Shown here: positions 42,208 to 49,981 of the stretch, one piece after another
Layout of the letters: every line of letters starts with the position of its first letter
Position numbering within the stretch: position 1 is the stretch's first letter
Origin: Bradyrhizobium sp. LTSP849
Lineage (GTDB): Bacteria; Pseudomonadota; Alphaproteobacteria; Rhizobiales; Xanthobacteraceae
DNA: 64,000 nucleotides
Direction of reading: 5' to 3'
NCBI RefSeq assembly: GCF_000938255.1
Contig: NZ_JYMR01000038.1
Location: 62,001 to 126,000 of the forward strand
Notes under the pieces: generated by a model
Databases searched by the model: none
What the model was told of the DNA's origin: nothing
The model's input: only the letters and a program-made list of their open reading frames with translations
Translations under genes and position numbers: made by a program

Positions 42208-43416
42208 TTAAGCCGGCGTGACGGCGACCGGCAGGCTATCGAGCCCGCGCAGCGTGTTGTTGAAGCGGCGCTTCGGCTCACCCGTGATCTCGATCTTCGC
42301 GACACGGCGCGCCAATGCTGTGAGCATCGTCTCGCCTTCAAGTCGCGCCACGAGCTGGCCGACGCACATATGGATGCCGGAGCCGTAGCCGACATGGCCG
42401 GAGGTGCGGCGGGTGATGTCGTAGCTGTCGGGCTTGTCCCACCTGCGCGGATCGCGATTGGCTGCGGCAAGGAACATCAGCACCTTTTCGCCCTCGCCGA
42501 TGGTCGCGCCGGAGAGTTCGACATCACGCGTCGTGGTGCGGAAGAAGGTCTGCACCGGGCTTTCGAACCGCACCGCTTCCTCGAAAGCGTTGCGCGCCAG
42601 GGTGAGATCGTTGCGCAAGCGTTGCCACTGCTCCGGGAAGCGCGCGAGGCAATAGACGGCCGCACCGATGCCATTGACGGTAGTATCTAGGCCGGCGGAG
42701 AGCAGCGAGCGCACCAATAGCGGCGCCTCAGCGGCTGTAATCGCACCCTCGTCGACATGGGCATGGATGCAGGCGCCGATGCCGCCGGGCGTGAGATGAT
42801 CGCGCTGGCACTGCGCGGTGACATAGGCCTGGTGCGGCGCCGAGCGCGCAATCGCTTCCTGGCGCAACTCGTTCGGCGGGCCGAAGGCGTTGAACACCAG
42901 GCTCGCATAGGGAATGAGGTGATCGCGACCCTCCGACTTCAGCCCGAGTGCATCGGGGAAGATCGACAGCGGATAGGCTTCGGCGAGATCCGTGATCGCG
43001 TCGAAGCTGCGCTTCTCCAGCAGCACATCGACCCGCTCCTCCGCCGCCGCGGCAAAACGGTCGCGCAACTGCTTCATCACGGTCGGCGACAGCACCTTTG
43101 ACAGCACGGCGCGGGTGCGTGCGTGCTCGGGTGGATCGGCCTCCAGGATCAGGCTCGGGGGCCGCCACGGCGTCTCCTTCTTGAAGTCACTGAGGCCGAC
43201 GCCGCGGCTGGAGCAGAAGGTCGCGGGGTCGTTCAGCACAGCATGCACTTCGGCATGACGCGCCACACCATAGACGTTCCATTTGTCGAGATAGACCACC
43301 GGCCCCGCCTCGCGCAGCAACTCATGCGTCGGATAGGGATCGGCAAAGAAATTCATCGCGAAGGGATCGACGTCCAGATGCGGGACGCCGGTGACAGGGG
43401 AGCCGGGTGCACTCAT
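42208..43416 (-). CDS. Cytochrome P450 of the CYP199A subfamily
   Basis: P450 of 402 residues closely resembling R. palustris CYP199A2/A4, which O-demethylate 4-methoxybenzoate and oxidise related para-substituted benzoates. The I-helix acid-alcohol pair lies in AGLDTT, ExxR in EEAVR, and the haem Cys in YGSGIHMCVGQ. The N-terminal PHLDVDPFAMNFFADPYPTHELL is characteristic of the subfamily. It needs a [2Fe-2S] ferredoxin and reductase, not encoded here. It is the first gene of an operon with a binding protein and is divergent from a MarR regulator. Confidence 0.92.
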   Translation of the reverse strand: MSAPGSPVTGVPHLDVDPFAMNFFADPYPTHELLREAGPVVYLDKWNVYGVARHAEVHAVLNDPATFCSSRGVGLSDFKKETPWRPPSLILEADPPEHARTRAVLSKVLSPTVMKQLRDRFAAAAEERVDVLLEKRSFDAITDLAEAYPLSIFPDALGLKSEGRDHLIPYASLVFNAFGPPNELRQEAIARSAPHQAYVTAQCQRDHLTPGGIGACIHAHVDEGAITAAEAPLLVRSLLSAGLDTTVNGIGAAVYCLARFPEQWQRLRNDLTLARNAFEEAVRFESPVQTFFRTTTRDVELSGATIGEGEKVLMFLAAANRDPRRWDKPDSYDITRRTSGHVGYGSGIHMCVGQLVARLEGETMLTALARRVAKIEITGEPKRRFNNTLRGLDSLPVAVTPA

Positions 43417-43445
43417 TGAAGTCCTCCCTCATTTTGATCTTGTGA

Positions 43446-43464
43446 AAGGGCAGCGCTTGCCCTT
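43446..43464. promoter_or_regulatory. Inverted repeat between CYP199A and MarR genes
   Basis: AAGGGCA and TGCCCTT with a 5-base spacer (GCGCT), a candidate operator for the adjacent MarR protein. It lies 30 bp from the P450 start and 21 bp from the regulator start. Confidence 0.5.
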
Positions 43465-43484
43465 AGGTCTTCGGGCACGCCGCG

Positions 43485-44003
43485 ATGAAGAAGCCCGATA
43501 TGCCGCCTTCGACCAGATCCCGCCAAAAGCCTGCGACCGCTGAGACGGGACCGACGCTCGATCTCGATCGCTACGTCCCGGCCTTCATCACCTTTATCGC
43601 CAACAAGCTCTCGAACAGCGCGACCGCGTTCTATCAGCGGCAGTTCGGCGTCAACGTCACGGAATGGCGGATCATGTCGCTGCTGGCGATCGAGCCTGGC
43701 ATCCCGGCCTCGCGCATTTGCCACGTCATCGGCTTCGACAAAGGCCCGGTGAGCCGCACGCTTGCCGGTCTGGAGAAGCGCGGGCAGGTCTCGATCCGCA
43801 CCGATCCGAACGACGGCCGCACCCATTCGATCTCGCTGACGGCGCGCGGCCGCGCCACCCATGACAAGGTGATCGTCGCGGCCTTCGAACGCGAGCGGCG
43901 GCTGTTGTCGTGCCTGAGCAAGGACGAGCGCGAGGTGCTGATCGATCTGCTGCGCCGGCTGCACGAAAATCTCGGCGCGGTGACGGGCGGCACCGACACC
44001 TGA
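43485..44003 (+). CDS. MarR-family regulator next to CYP199A
   Basis: MarR protein of 172 residues. Its helix-turn-helix is IPASRICHVIGFDKGPVSRTLAGLEKRG with wing IRTDPNDGRTHSISLT. It starts divergently from the P450/binding-protein operon and is its obvious candidate regulator. Ribosome-binding site weak. An ATG five codons later is possible. Confidence 0.87.
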   Translation: MKKPDMPPSTRSRQKPATAETGPTLDLDRYVPAFITFIANKLSNSATAFYQRQFGVNVTEWRIMSLLAIEPGIPASRICHVIGFDKGPVSRTLAGLEKRGQVSIRTDPNDGRTHSISLTARGRATHDKVIVAAFERERRLLSCLSKDEREVLIDLLRRLHENLGAVTGGTDT

Positions 44004-44223
44004 CGGATCGCGCGTTGGGCACGATCCTCTGTCGTTCTCTGGCGCGCGCCGGCACTTGCCCGCGGCACTAGTCCTGCCGAGCATTGTTCCCTCCACGATC
44101 AAACGCGGCGGTTCCCCCGCCGTCATCCTTGTCCGGAACGGTTCGCATAAATTAGTTGCTTAAGCAACAAAAGAATCAGAGTGCGGCAATACGGCAGAAG
44201 TGCTGGCCTAACAACGCGATCGG
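44004..44223. other. Gap between convergent MarR and feruloyl-CoA synthase genes
   Basis: About 220 bases. It contains a perfect 14-bp palindrome at 44155-44168 (GTTGCTTAAGCAAC) of MarR-operator style. No open frame worth calling was seen. Confidence 0.55.
44155..44168. promoter_or_regulatory. Operator-like palindrome between convergent genes
   Basis: GTTGCTTAAGCAAC, perfect palindrome, extendable with one mismatch to a 20-bp symmetrical site. The layout is that of MarR operators, but neither flanking gene starts here. Confidence 0.45.
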
Positions 44224-46074
44224 CTACAGACCGACCCACTCGCTCGACGTATCATCATTCAACCGCAGCACCGCATCCGCACGTCGCGTCAGTACGGCGC
44301 GCTGATTGATGTAGCCCTTGTCAGTGATCTCGCCGCCGTCGACCGAGGGCGGTTCGGCAAGCAACAGCGCACGCGTCGGGTGGCCGGAGGAATTGGCGCC
44401 CTGCTGCTTCAATTTCGCGAGGCCCTGCGCGATCGCGGTCCGAACCTTGTCGTGACCTAGCACATCCGTCACATCAGCCGTCTCGGGCAGACCGGCAAGG
44501 GCGCGGCACGCCGCGATGTTCGGGAATACCAGGAAGCGCACCTCGTCGCTGCCATGGCCGGCCACGACGATGTCCTGCGCAAGCGGTGCGAGAGCGGTAA
44601 TGCCGGCGACGCGCAGCGTGCCGACGCTGACCCAAGTGCCGGAATTGAGCTTGAAATCCTCGGCGACGCGGCCGTCGAAGAACAGGCCGCGCTCGGGCCG
44701 CCCGACATCGGCGAATTTCACGGCATCACCGATGAGGTAGAAACCCTCTTCGTCAAAGGCCTGCTTGGTCAGTTCCGGCGCCTTCCAATAACCGGGCGTA
44801 ACGTTGGGGCCGCGCACGCGCACCTCCAGCTTGTCACCGGAACTGACGAGCTTCAGTTCAGTACCGGGGATGGGCACGCCGATATTGCCGGAGCGTTCGG
44901 CAAGGAAATGGCAGTCGGTTGCCAGCGGCGAGGTCTCGGTCGAGCCCCAGGCCGAGACCATCGGCAGCGCGCGGCCGACAGTATCGACGGACAACTGCTC
45001 GAGCGCATCCCAGAGATTCTGCGGCAGCGCGGCGCCGGCATAGAAGGCGAACCTTACCTCGCCGAAGAAGCGGCGGCGCAATTCCTCGTCGCCGCGCAGC
45101 GCCGCGATCAGCATGTCGAAGCCGCGCGGCACGTTGAAATAGACTGTCGGCATCACGCTTTTGAGGTTTGCGAGCGAGGTCGCAAACAGGCCGGGCGCAG
45201 GCTTGCCGCCGTCGATATAGAGCGAGCCGCCGTTGCGCAGCACGAGGTTGAAATTGTGGTTGGCGCCAAATGTGTGGCTCCAGGGCAGCCAGTCGAGAAT
45301 GACGAGATCGTCGCGAGCCTGATCGAGGAAGGTCCACGTCTGCGCCTTGGCTTGCTGGCTCGAGGTCAGCATGCGCTGGGTGTTGATCACGGCTTTCGGC
45401 GTGCCGGTCGAGCCCGAGGTGAACAGGAATTTTGCAATCGTGTCCGGCGTCACCGTGGCGAAGGCTTTCGCGACGCCGGGAGTTTCGGCCGTTGCTGCGA
45501 TCGTGCGGAACGCCAGCGCGTCGGCGTCCTCGCCGTTGCCGCTGATGATCTGCGCCCCGTGCAGCGGCTTGATCGCGGCCAGCGCTGCCGCAAATGGCTT
45601 GCTCGCGGAGACGTAGATTGCGCCCGGCTCAAGCAGCACGATCATGCTTTTCAGCTTGTCGAAATCCCTGGACATCAGCGAATAAGCCGGCGAGATCGCG
45701 GCCGAGGGCACGCCGACATGCTGGGCGGCGAGCGCGAGCAGCGCATGGTCGATGCTGTTGTCGGAGAGGATGACGAGCGGACGCTCGGCACTGAGGCCTT
45801 GCGCCAGGATCCACGATGCCGCCGCGCGCACCTGCCGCAGCGCCTGCGCGTAGGTGACAATGGTCCATGGCGCTTCGGCATTGCCGCGCTCGGCAAGGAA
45901 GATTTTGTCCGGCGCCTGCCGCGCCCATTGCTCCAGCCAATCGCCGACGCAACGTGCGCTGTCGCGCAAGGGTTCGGGCGAGCGCAACACGATGCTGCCA
46001 TCGGCGCGATGCTCGGCGACGGTCTTTGGCGTTGCGAACAGGCTTGCAGCGCCACCGCGTGCGGCGGTTGTCAT
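44224..46074 (-). CDS. Feruloyl-CoA synthase
   Basis: Adenylate-forming CoA ligase of 616 residues, similar to feruloyl-/hydroxycinnamoyl-CoA synthetases. Visible motifs are FTSGSTGTPKAVIN (A3), WGSTETSPLATDC, and the GRVAEDFKLNSGTWVSVGTLR region (A8-type). AGGAGGAAACCG directly precedes the ATG at 46074; earlier in-frame ATGs lack a ribosome-binding site. The hydratase/aldolase and vanillin dehydrogenase of the pathway are not in the window. A divergent MarR gene probably controls it. Confidence 0.87.
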   Translation of the reverse strand: MTTAARGGAASLFATPKTVAEHRADGSIVLRSPEPLRDSARCVGDWLEQWARQAPDKIFLAERGNAEAPWTIVTYAQALRQVRAAASWILAQGLSAERPLVILSDNSIDHALLALAAQHVGVPSAAISPAYSLMSRDFDKLKSMIVLLEPGAIYVSASKPFAAALAAIKPLHGAQIISGNGEDADALAFRTIAATAETPGVAKAFATVTPDTIAKFLFTSGSTGTPKAVINTQRMLTSSQQAKAQTWTFLDQARDDLVILDWLPWSHTFGANHNFNLVLRNGGSLYIDGGKPAPGLFATSLANLKSVMPTVYFNVPRGFDMLIAALRGDEELRRRFFGEVRFAFYAGAALPQNLWDALEQLSVDTVGRALPMVSAWGSTETSPLATDCHFLAERSGNIGVPIPGTELKLVSSGDKLEVRVRGPNVTPGYWKAPELTKQAFDEEGFYLIGDAVKFADVGRPERGLFFDGRVAEDFKLNSGTWVSVGTLRVAGITALAPLAQDIVVAGHGSDEVRFLVFPNIAACRALAGLPETADVTDVLGHDKVRTAIAQGLAKLKQQGANSSGHPTRALLLAEPPSVDGGEITDKGYINQRAVLTRRADAVLRLNDDTSSEWVGL

Positions 46075-46154
46075 CGGTTTCCTCCTCGCCCGGACGTCCG
46101 GATCGACCGCAGCCTCGTTCCGGACTGCTTTGGTCATAATGTTGGGCGGGACAA

Positions 46155-46174
46155 TTGTTGTCGTCAACAACAAT
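46155..46174. promoter_or_regulatory. MarR-type operator between feruloyl-CoA synthase and its MarR
   Basis: TTGTTG-TCGT-CAACAA (46155-46170), perfect 6-base arms, with an overlapping ATTGTTG/CAACAAT pair to 46174. It lies 81 bp upstream of the ligase start and 58 bp upstream of the regulator. Confidence 0.55.
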
Positions 46175-46227
46175 CTTCCGTCCGGCCGATGAAGCGGCTA
46201 CAAGGATCACATGGCAGGAGACGCGAC

Positions 46228-46722
46228 GTGACAGCCACCGCAGCCCGAACTCCCCCGCGCAAGCGCACCACCAACGGCGCGGAGCGGCAACACGATGCGG
46301 ACGAGATCGGGCTCGACGCACTGGTCGGGCACGCCGGCTACGCGGTGCGGCGCTTCCAGATCTGGATCTTCCAGGACTTCATCAAGACGCTGGGCGACGT
46401 CGACATCCGGCCGACGCAATATTCGGTGCTGACGGTGATCGGCGCCAATCCCGGCCTTTCGCAGATGGCAGTGGCCAAGCGCCTCGGCATCGAGCGCGCC
46501 CGGCTGGTGCATCTGCTCGACAGCCTGGAGCAGCGCAAACTCGTGAAGCGGATCAAGTCGAAGACGGACCGGCGCTCGCATGCGCTGCACCTCACCGCGC
46601 AGGGCGAGACGGCGCTGGCGAAGTTCAAGCGGCTCGCTGACGAGCACGAGCGGCATGTCGAGGCGAAGATCGGCAAGGCGAACAGGGAGCGGTTGCTTCA
46701 GATCCTCGCTGGCTTCACCTGA
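46228..46722 (+). CDS. MarR-family regulator (hydroxycinnamate type)
   Basis: MarR protein of 164 residues. Its helix-turn-helix is LSQMAVAKRLGIERARLVHLLDSLEQR with wing IKSKTDRRSHALHLT. The GTG at 46228 is chosen because CAGGAG lies 8 nt upstream. CoA-thioester-sensing MarR proteins (CouR, FerC class) are typically divergent from hydroxycinnamoyl-CoA ligase genes, as here; feruloyl-CoA or p-coumaroyl-CoA would be the likely signal. Confidence 0.85.
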   Translation: MTATAARTPPRKRTTNGAERQHDADEIGLDALVGHAGYAVRRFQIWIFQDFIKTLGDVDIRPTQYSVLTVIGANPGLSQMAVAKRLGIERARLVHLLDSLEQRKLVKRIKSKTDRRSHALHLTAQGETALAKFKRLADEHERHVEAKIGKANRERLLQILAGFT

Positions 46723-46861
46723 TCCCGACTGCCCATGATTTATGCAGATGCCCGTTATGGGGCGCTGGCCCGACGGCCCCCTAGATCACCGAAATATCCC
46801 CCAAGCCACTGATCCCACGATAATATCCGAGGCATCCGCCCTGCCCGGTTTCTGTACACAA

Positions 46862-46877
46862 TGGCACATCGCTTGCT
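46862..46877 (+). promoter_or_regulatory. Sigma-54 promoter of atzF
   Basis: TGGCACATCGCTTGCT matches the -24/-12 consensus TGGCACG-N4-TTGCW at all but one position, with correct GG-GC spacing. The predicted start of transcription is near 46888, about 30 bp before the atzF ATG. Confidence 0.72.
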
Positions 46878-46916
46878 TCAAACCGGGTGAGGACAAGTTG
46901 CCGGAGTTTTGTCGCC

Positions 46917-48737
46917 ATGAAGGCTGAAATGGGGGCTGAGCAGCCTGAAACGATCGCCGCGATTGTGGCCGCGCATCGCGCGGGCACGGTCACGCCGGCG
47001 CAGACCGTCGCGCGAACCTATCGGCGCATCCGCGACCATAACGATCCCGCCGTATTCATCAGCCTGCGCGACGAGAAGGATGCCATCGCGGAAGCCGAAA
47101 AGCTCGCCTCGCGTGCGGATGCAGCAAGCCTGCCGCTCTACGGCGTGCCGGTCGCGGTGAAGGACAATATCGACGCACTCGGCTTTCCGACCACGGCAGC
47201 CTGCCCAGCCTTCTCGTACACGCCGGCACACGACTCGACCGCGGTGCAACGCCTTCGCGCCGCCGGCGCCATCATCATCGGCAAGACCAATCTCGACCAG
47301 TTCGCAACCGGCCTCGTCGGCGTGCGTTCGCCTTACGGCATTCCCAAGAATTCGCTCCGCGAGGATCTCATTCCTGGTGGCTCGAGCTCGGGTTCGGCGA
47401 CGGCGGTTGGAGCAGGGCTCGTGCCACTGTCGCTCGGCACCGACACCGCAGGCAGCGGCCGTGTGCCCGCAATGCTCAACAACATCGTCGGGCTGAAGCC
47501 GAGCCTCGGTATGATCTCGACCGCGGGCCTCGTGCCGGCCTGCCGCACGCTCGACTGCATCTCGGTGTTCGCTTTGACGGTCGACGACGCAACACTCGCG
47601 CTATCCGTGATGGCCGGCCCCGACCAGGCCGATCCATTCTCGCGCGACCGGCCGCTCGGCGCGATCACGCCGTTCCCCGCGAAAATCCGCCTCGGCGTGC
47701 CACGCAACGGGCAGTTGATCTTCTTCGGCGACAAGAAATCGGAAGCGGCGTACGGCGAGGCGCTGAAGCGCTGGACCGCGCTTGGCGCTGAGCTGGTCGA
47801 GTTCGATCTCGAGCCGTTCTACGAGACGGCGCGGCTGCTCTATGAGGGCCCGTGGGTTGCGGAACGCTATCTCGTGATCCGCAATCTGCTCGCGTCCGCA
47901 CCGGACTCGATCCATCCGGTGACGCGCGAGATCACGGCGGCCGGCGCGCGGCTGACAGCGGCGGAAACCTTCTCCGCGCTCTACCGCTTGCAAGGTCTGC
48001 GCAAGATCGTCGAACGTACCTTTACCAATATCGATGTGCTGGTACTGCCGACGGCGCCGACGGCGTATACGACCGCGCAGGTGCTGGCCAATCCGATCGA
48101 GCTCAACAGCCGGCTCGGCACTTATACCAACTTTGTGAATCTGCTCGATCTCTGCGGTCTCGCGCTACCGGCTGCGATGCGCGCCGACGGCATTCCATTC
48201 GGCATCACGCTGCTGGCGCCGACCGGGCACGATGCGCTGCTTGCCAGCATCGGCCGAGTTTTCCATTCGGACACGAAGCTAACCGTTGGCGCCAAAGGCG
48301 TGGCGCAAGCGCCGCTCGCGCCTCTGCCGGCAAGCAGCAGTGACGAAATTCCGATCGCGGTGGTCGGCGCGCATCTCTCCGGCATGGCGCTGAACGGCGA
48401 GTTGAAGGCGCTGAACGGGAAGCTAATCGAAGCGACCAAGACCGCGCCGGACTACAAGCTCTATGCGCTCCAGACCACACCGCCGAAGCCCGGCATGCTG
48501 CGCGTCGAAGCGGGCAAAGGCGCGTCGATCGAGCTCGAGATCTGGTCGCTGTCGTCGTCGGCGTTCGGCAAGTTCGTCAATGCGATTCCTGCGCCGATGG
48601 CGATCGGCACTGTGAAGCTCGCCGACGGCAGAAGCGTGAAGGGGTTTCTCGTCGAACCGGAGGTGCTGGGCGAAGCCCACGACATTACCGACTATGGCGG
48701 TTGGCGCGCGTATATGAAGGAAGCCGCGACGACATAG
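46917..48737 (+). CDS. atzF: Allophanate hydrolase AtzF
   Basis: Amidase-signature enzyme of 606 residues that cleaves allophanate to ammonia and carbon dioxide. The amidase domain (about 1-450) has the catalytic Lys in VAVKDNIDA, cis-Ser in GGSSSGSATAVG and nucleophile Ser in SLGTDTAGS. The C-terminal domain (about 475-600; LAGMALNGEL-like, then VEPEVLGEAHDITDYGGWRAY) is typical of AtzF and DUR1,2-related allophanate hydrolases. A sigma-54 promoter lies 40 bp upstream, indicating nitrogen control. It faces the atzGEH-gntR operon. Confidence 0.92.
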   Translation: MKAEMGAEQPETIAAIVAAHRAGTVTPAQTVARTYRRIRDHNDPAVFISLRDEKDAIAEAEKLASRADAASLPLYGVPVAVKDNIDALGFPTTAACPAFSYTPAHDSTAVQRLRAAGAIIIGKTNLDQFATGLVGVRSPYGIPKNSLREDLIPGGSSSGSATAVGAGLVPLSLGTDTAGSGRVPAMLNNIVGLKPSLGMISTAGLVPACRTLDCISVFALTVDDATLALSVMAGPDQADPFSRDRPLGAITPFPAKIRLGVPRNGQLIFFGDKKSEAAYGEALKRWTALGAELVEFDLEPFYETARLLYEGPWVAERYLVIRNLLASAPDSIHPVTREITAAGARLTAAETFSALYRLQGLRKIVERTFTNIDVLVLPTAPTAYTTAQVLANPIELNSRLGTYTNFVNLLDLCGLALPAAMRADGIPFGITLLAPTGHDALLASIGRVFHSDTKLTVGAKGVAQAPLAPLPASSSDEIPIAVVGAHLSGMALNGELKALNGKLIEATKTAPDYKLYALQTTPPKPGMLRVEAGKGASIELEIWSLSSSAFGKFVNAIPAPMAIGTVKLADGRSVKGFLVEPEVLGEAHDITDYGGWRAYMKEAATT

Positions 48738-48741
48738 GTAC

Positions 48742-48836
48742 CGTAGGGTGGGCAAAGCGAAGCGTGCCCACCAATTCCAACATCGTCGCGGAGAGATGGT
48801 GGGCACGGCGCTTTGCGCCTTTGCCCACCCTACGGC
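48742..48836. repeat. Intergenic repeat, family E
   Basis: CCGTAGGGTGGGCAAAG and the mirror CTTTGCCCACCCTACGG form long arms around a core with GCACGGCGCTTTGCGCC. It lies between the convergent atzF and gntR genes and could end both transcripts. Confidence 0.75.
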
Positions 48837-48849
48837 ACCGAGTGCGCGC

Positions 48850-49572
48850 CTACACCGACACCGCGTAGATCTCATATTCCCCGCGCACCAGCTCGATATG
48901 CGCGCGCATCGCGGCCGCTGCGCCCAGCTTGTCGCCGCGCATGATGGCGACGACGACGCGGTCGTGCTCGGCTTGCGATTTGGCGAGACGGCCGAGATTG
49001 CGGAACTGGGCGCGGCGAAACGGCTGCACCCGCACGCGGGTCGCGAGCGTGATCTCGGCGATGTAGCCGTTCTGCGAGCCGGCATAGATTGCGTTATGGA
49101 AGCGCTCGTTGACCTCATGGAAGCGATCGGGATTGCCGGCGTAGCTCAGCACCCGCAGCTCTTCGTGGACTGCTTCCAGGCCGTGGCGTTCAGTGGCGGT
49201 CATGCGCTCGGCAGCGAGGCCGGCGCACATCGCCTCGAGCTCCGCCATCGCCTCGAACATGCTCGTCAGCCGCTCGAATGAGGGCTGCGCCACCACTGCG
49301 CCGCGATGGGCGCGCGATTCGACCAGGCCGCTCGCGACGAGCTGGCGCAGCGCCTCGCGCACCGGTGTGCGCGACACATTGAAGCGCCGCGCAATGTCAG
49401 TCTCGTCGAGCGGCGCGCCGGGGGCCAGGGCGCCCCGCACGATCTCGTCCGCAAGCTGAAGACGCAGTTCCTCGGCGCGCGTGACCTTCTGCACTGACGG
49501 CAGTGCGCGGTCGACGCGCGGCACCACCGGCTCGGCCGGCAGTGTTCCCTGCGGAAGATCGTCAAGCGTCAT
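48850..49572 (-). CDS. GntR/FadR-type regulator
   Basis: Regulator of 240 residues. The N-terminal winged helix is PLDETDIARRFNVSRTPVREALRQLVASGLVE. The C-terminal FCD effector domain has an EVNERFHNAIYAG stretch and late His residues for metal or acid binding. It is the last gene of the operon, four bases after atzH. It may sense a pathway acid and control the ABC/atz genes. The ATG at 49572 is used; the longer frame upstream overlaps atzH. Confidence 0.87.
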   Translation of the reverse strand: MTLDDLPQGTLPAEPVVPRVDRALPSVQKVTRAEELRLQLADEIVRGALAPGAPLDETDIARRFNVSRTPVREALRQLVASGLVESRAHRGAVVAQPSFERLTSMFEAMAELEAMCAGLAAERMTATERHGLEAVHEELRVLSYAGNPDRFHEVNERFHNAIYAGSQNGYIAEITLATRVRVQPFRRAQFRNLGRLAKSQAEHDRVVVAIMRGDKLGAAAAMRAHIELVRGEYEIYAVSV

Positions 49573-49576
49573 ACGA

Positions 49577-49969
49577 TCAGGTCTCTTTCGACTCGTCGAT
49601 GATGCTGACATGGGCGGCGACGACGCGCCAGCCCTCCGGGAAGCGAATCCAGGTCTGCATCTGCCGGCCGACCCTGCCCGGAGCCGTGTCGCGATAGAAC
49701 AGAGTGGAGGCCACGGCCGCATCGCGCCCGTAGCTGGTGATCACGGTCTTGGCGGTGCGGCGATTGAGGCCCACCGGCGAGCGGCCGGCCCGGAAGCCCG
49801 AGATCGCCTCATAGCCATAGAGGTTCTCGCCAATGCCGTAGCGCAGCGTGCGGGGATCGTTGCGGAAGAGCTCGCCGAGCACGGCGACGTCGTTGGTGAT
49901 CAGCGCTTGCTCATAGCGATCGAACGCGGCTTTGACTTCCGCAATCACGTCGGGGAGATCGATCTCCAT
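49577..49969 (-). CDS. atzH: AtzH family protein (SnoaL-like; 1,3-dicarboxyurea to allophanate step)
   Basis: NTF2/SnoaL-fold protein of 130 residues with the AtzH (DUF3225) pattern: RYEQALITNDVAVLGELFRNDPRTLRYG and TRRT-like RRTAKTVITSYG, then QMQTWIRFPEGWRVVAAHVSII. In Pseudomonas ADP, AtzH acts on 1,3-dicarboxyurea to give allophanate, avoiding a dead end after AtzE. It lies between atzE and gntR. Confidence 0.87.
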   Translation of the reverse strand: MEIDLPDVIAEVKAAFDRYEQALITNDVAVLGELFRNDPRTLRYGIGENLYGYEAISGFRAGRSPVGLNRRTAKTVITSYGRDAAVASTLFYRDTAPGRVGRQMQTWIRFPEGWRVVAAHVSIIDESKET

Positions 49970-49981
49970 CTCAAAATCCTC

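Noticed and set aside
44554..46722. 722-residue plus-strand frame through feruloyl-CoA synthase
   Set aside because: Only its last 164 codons (from GTG 46228) look like protein (MarR); the rest is antisense to the ligase gene.
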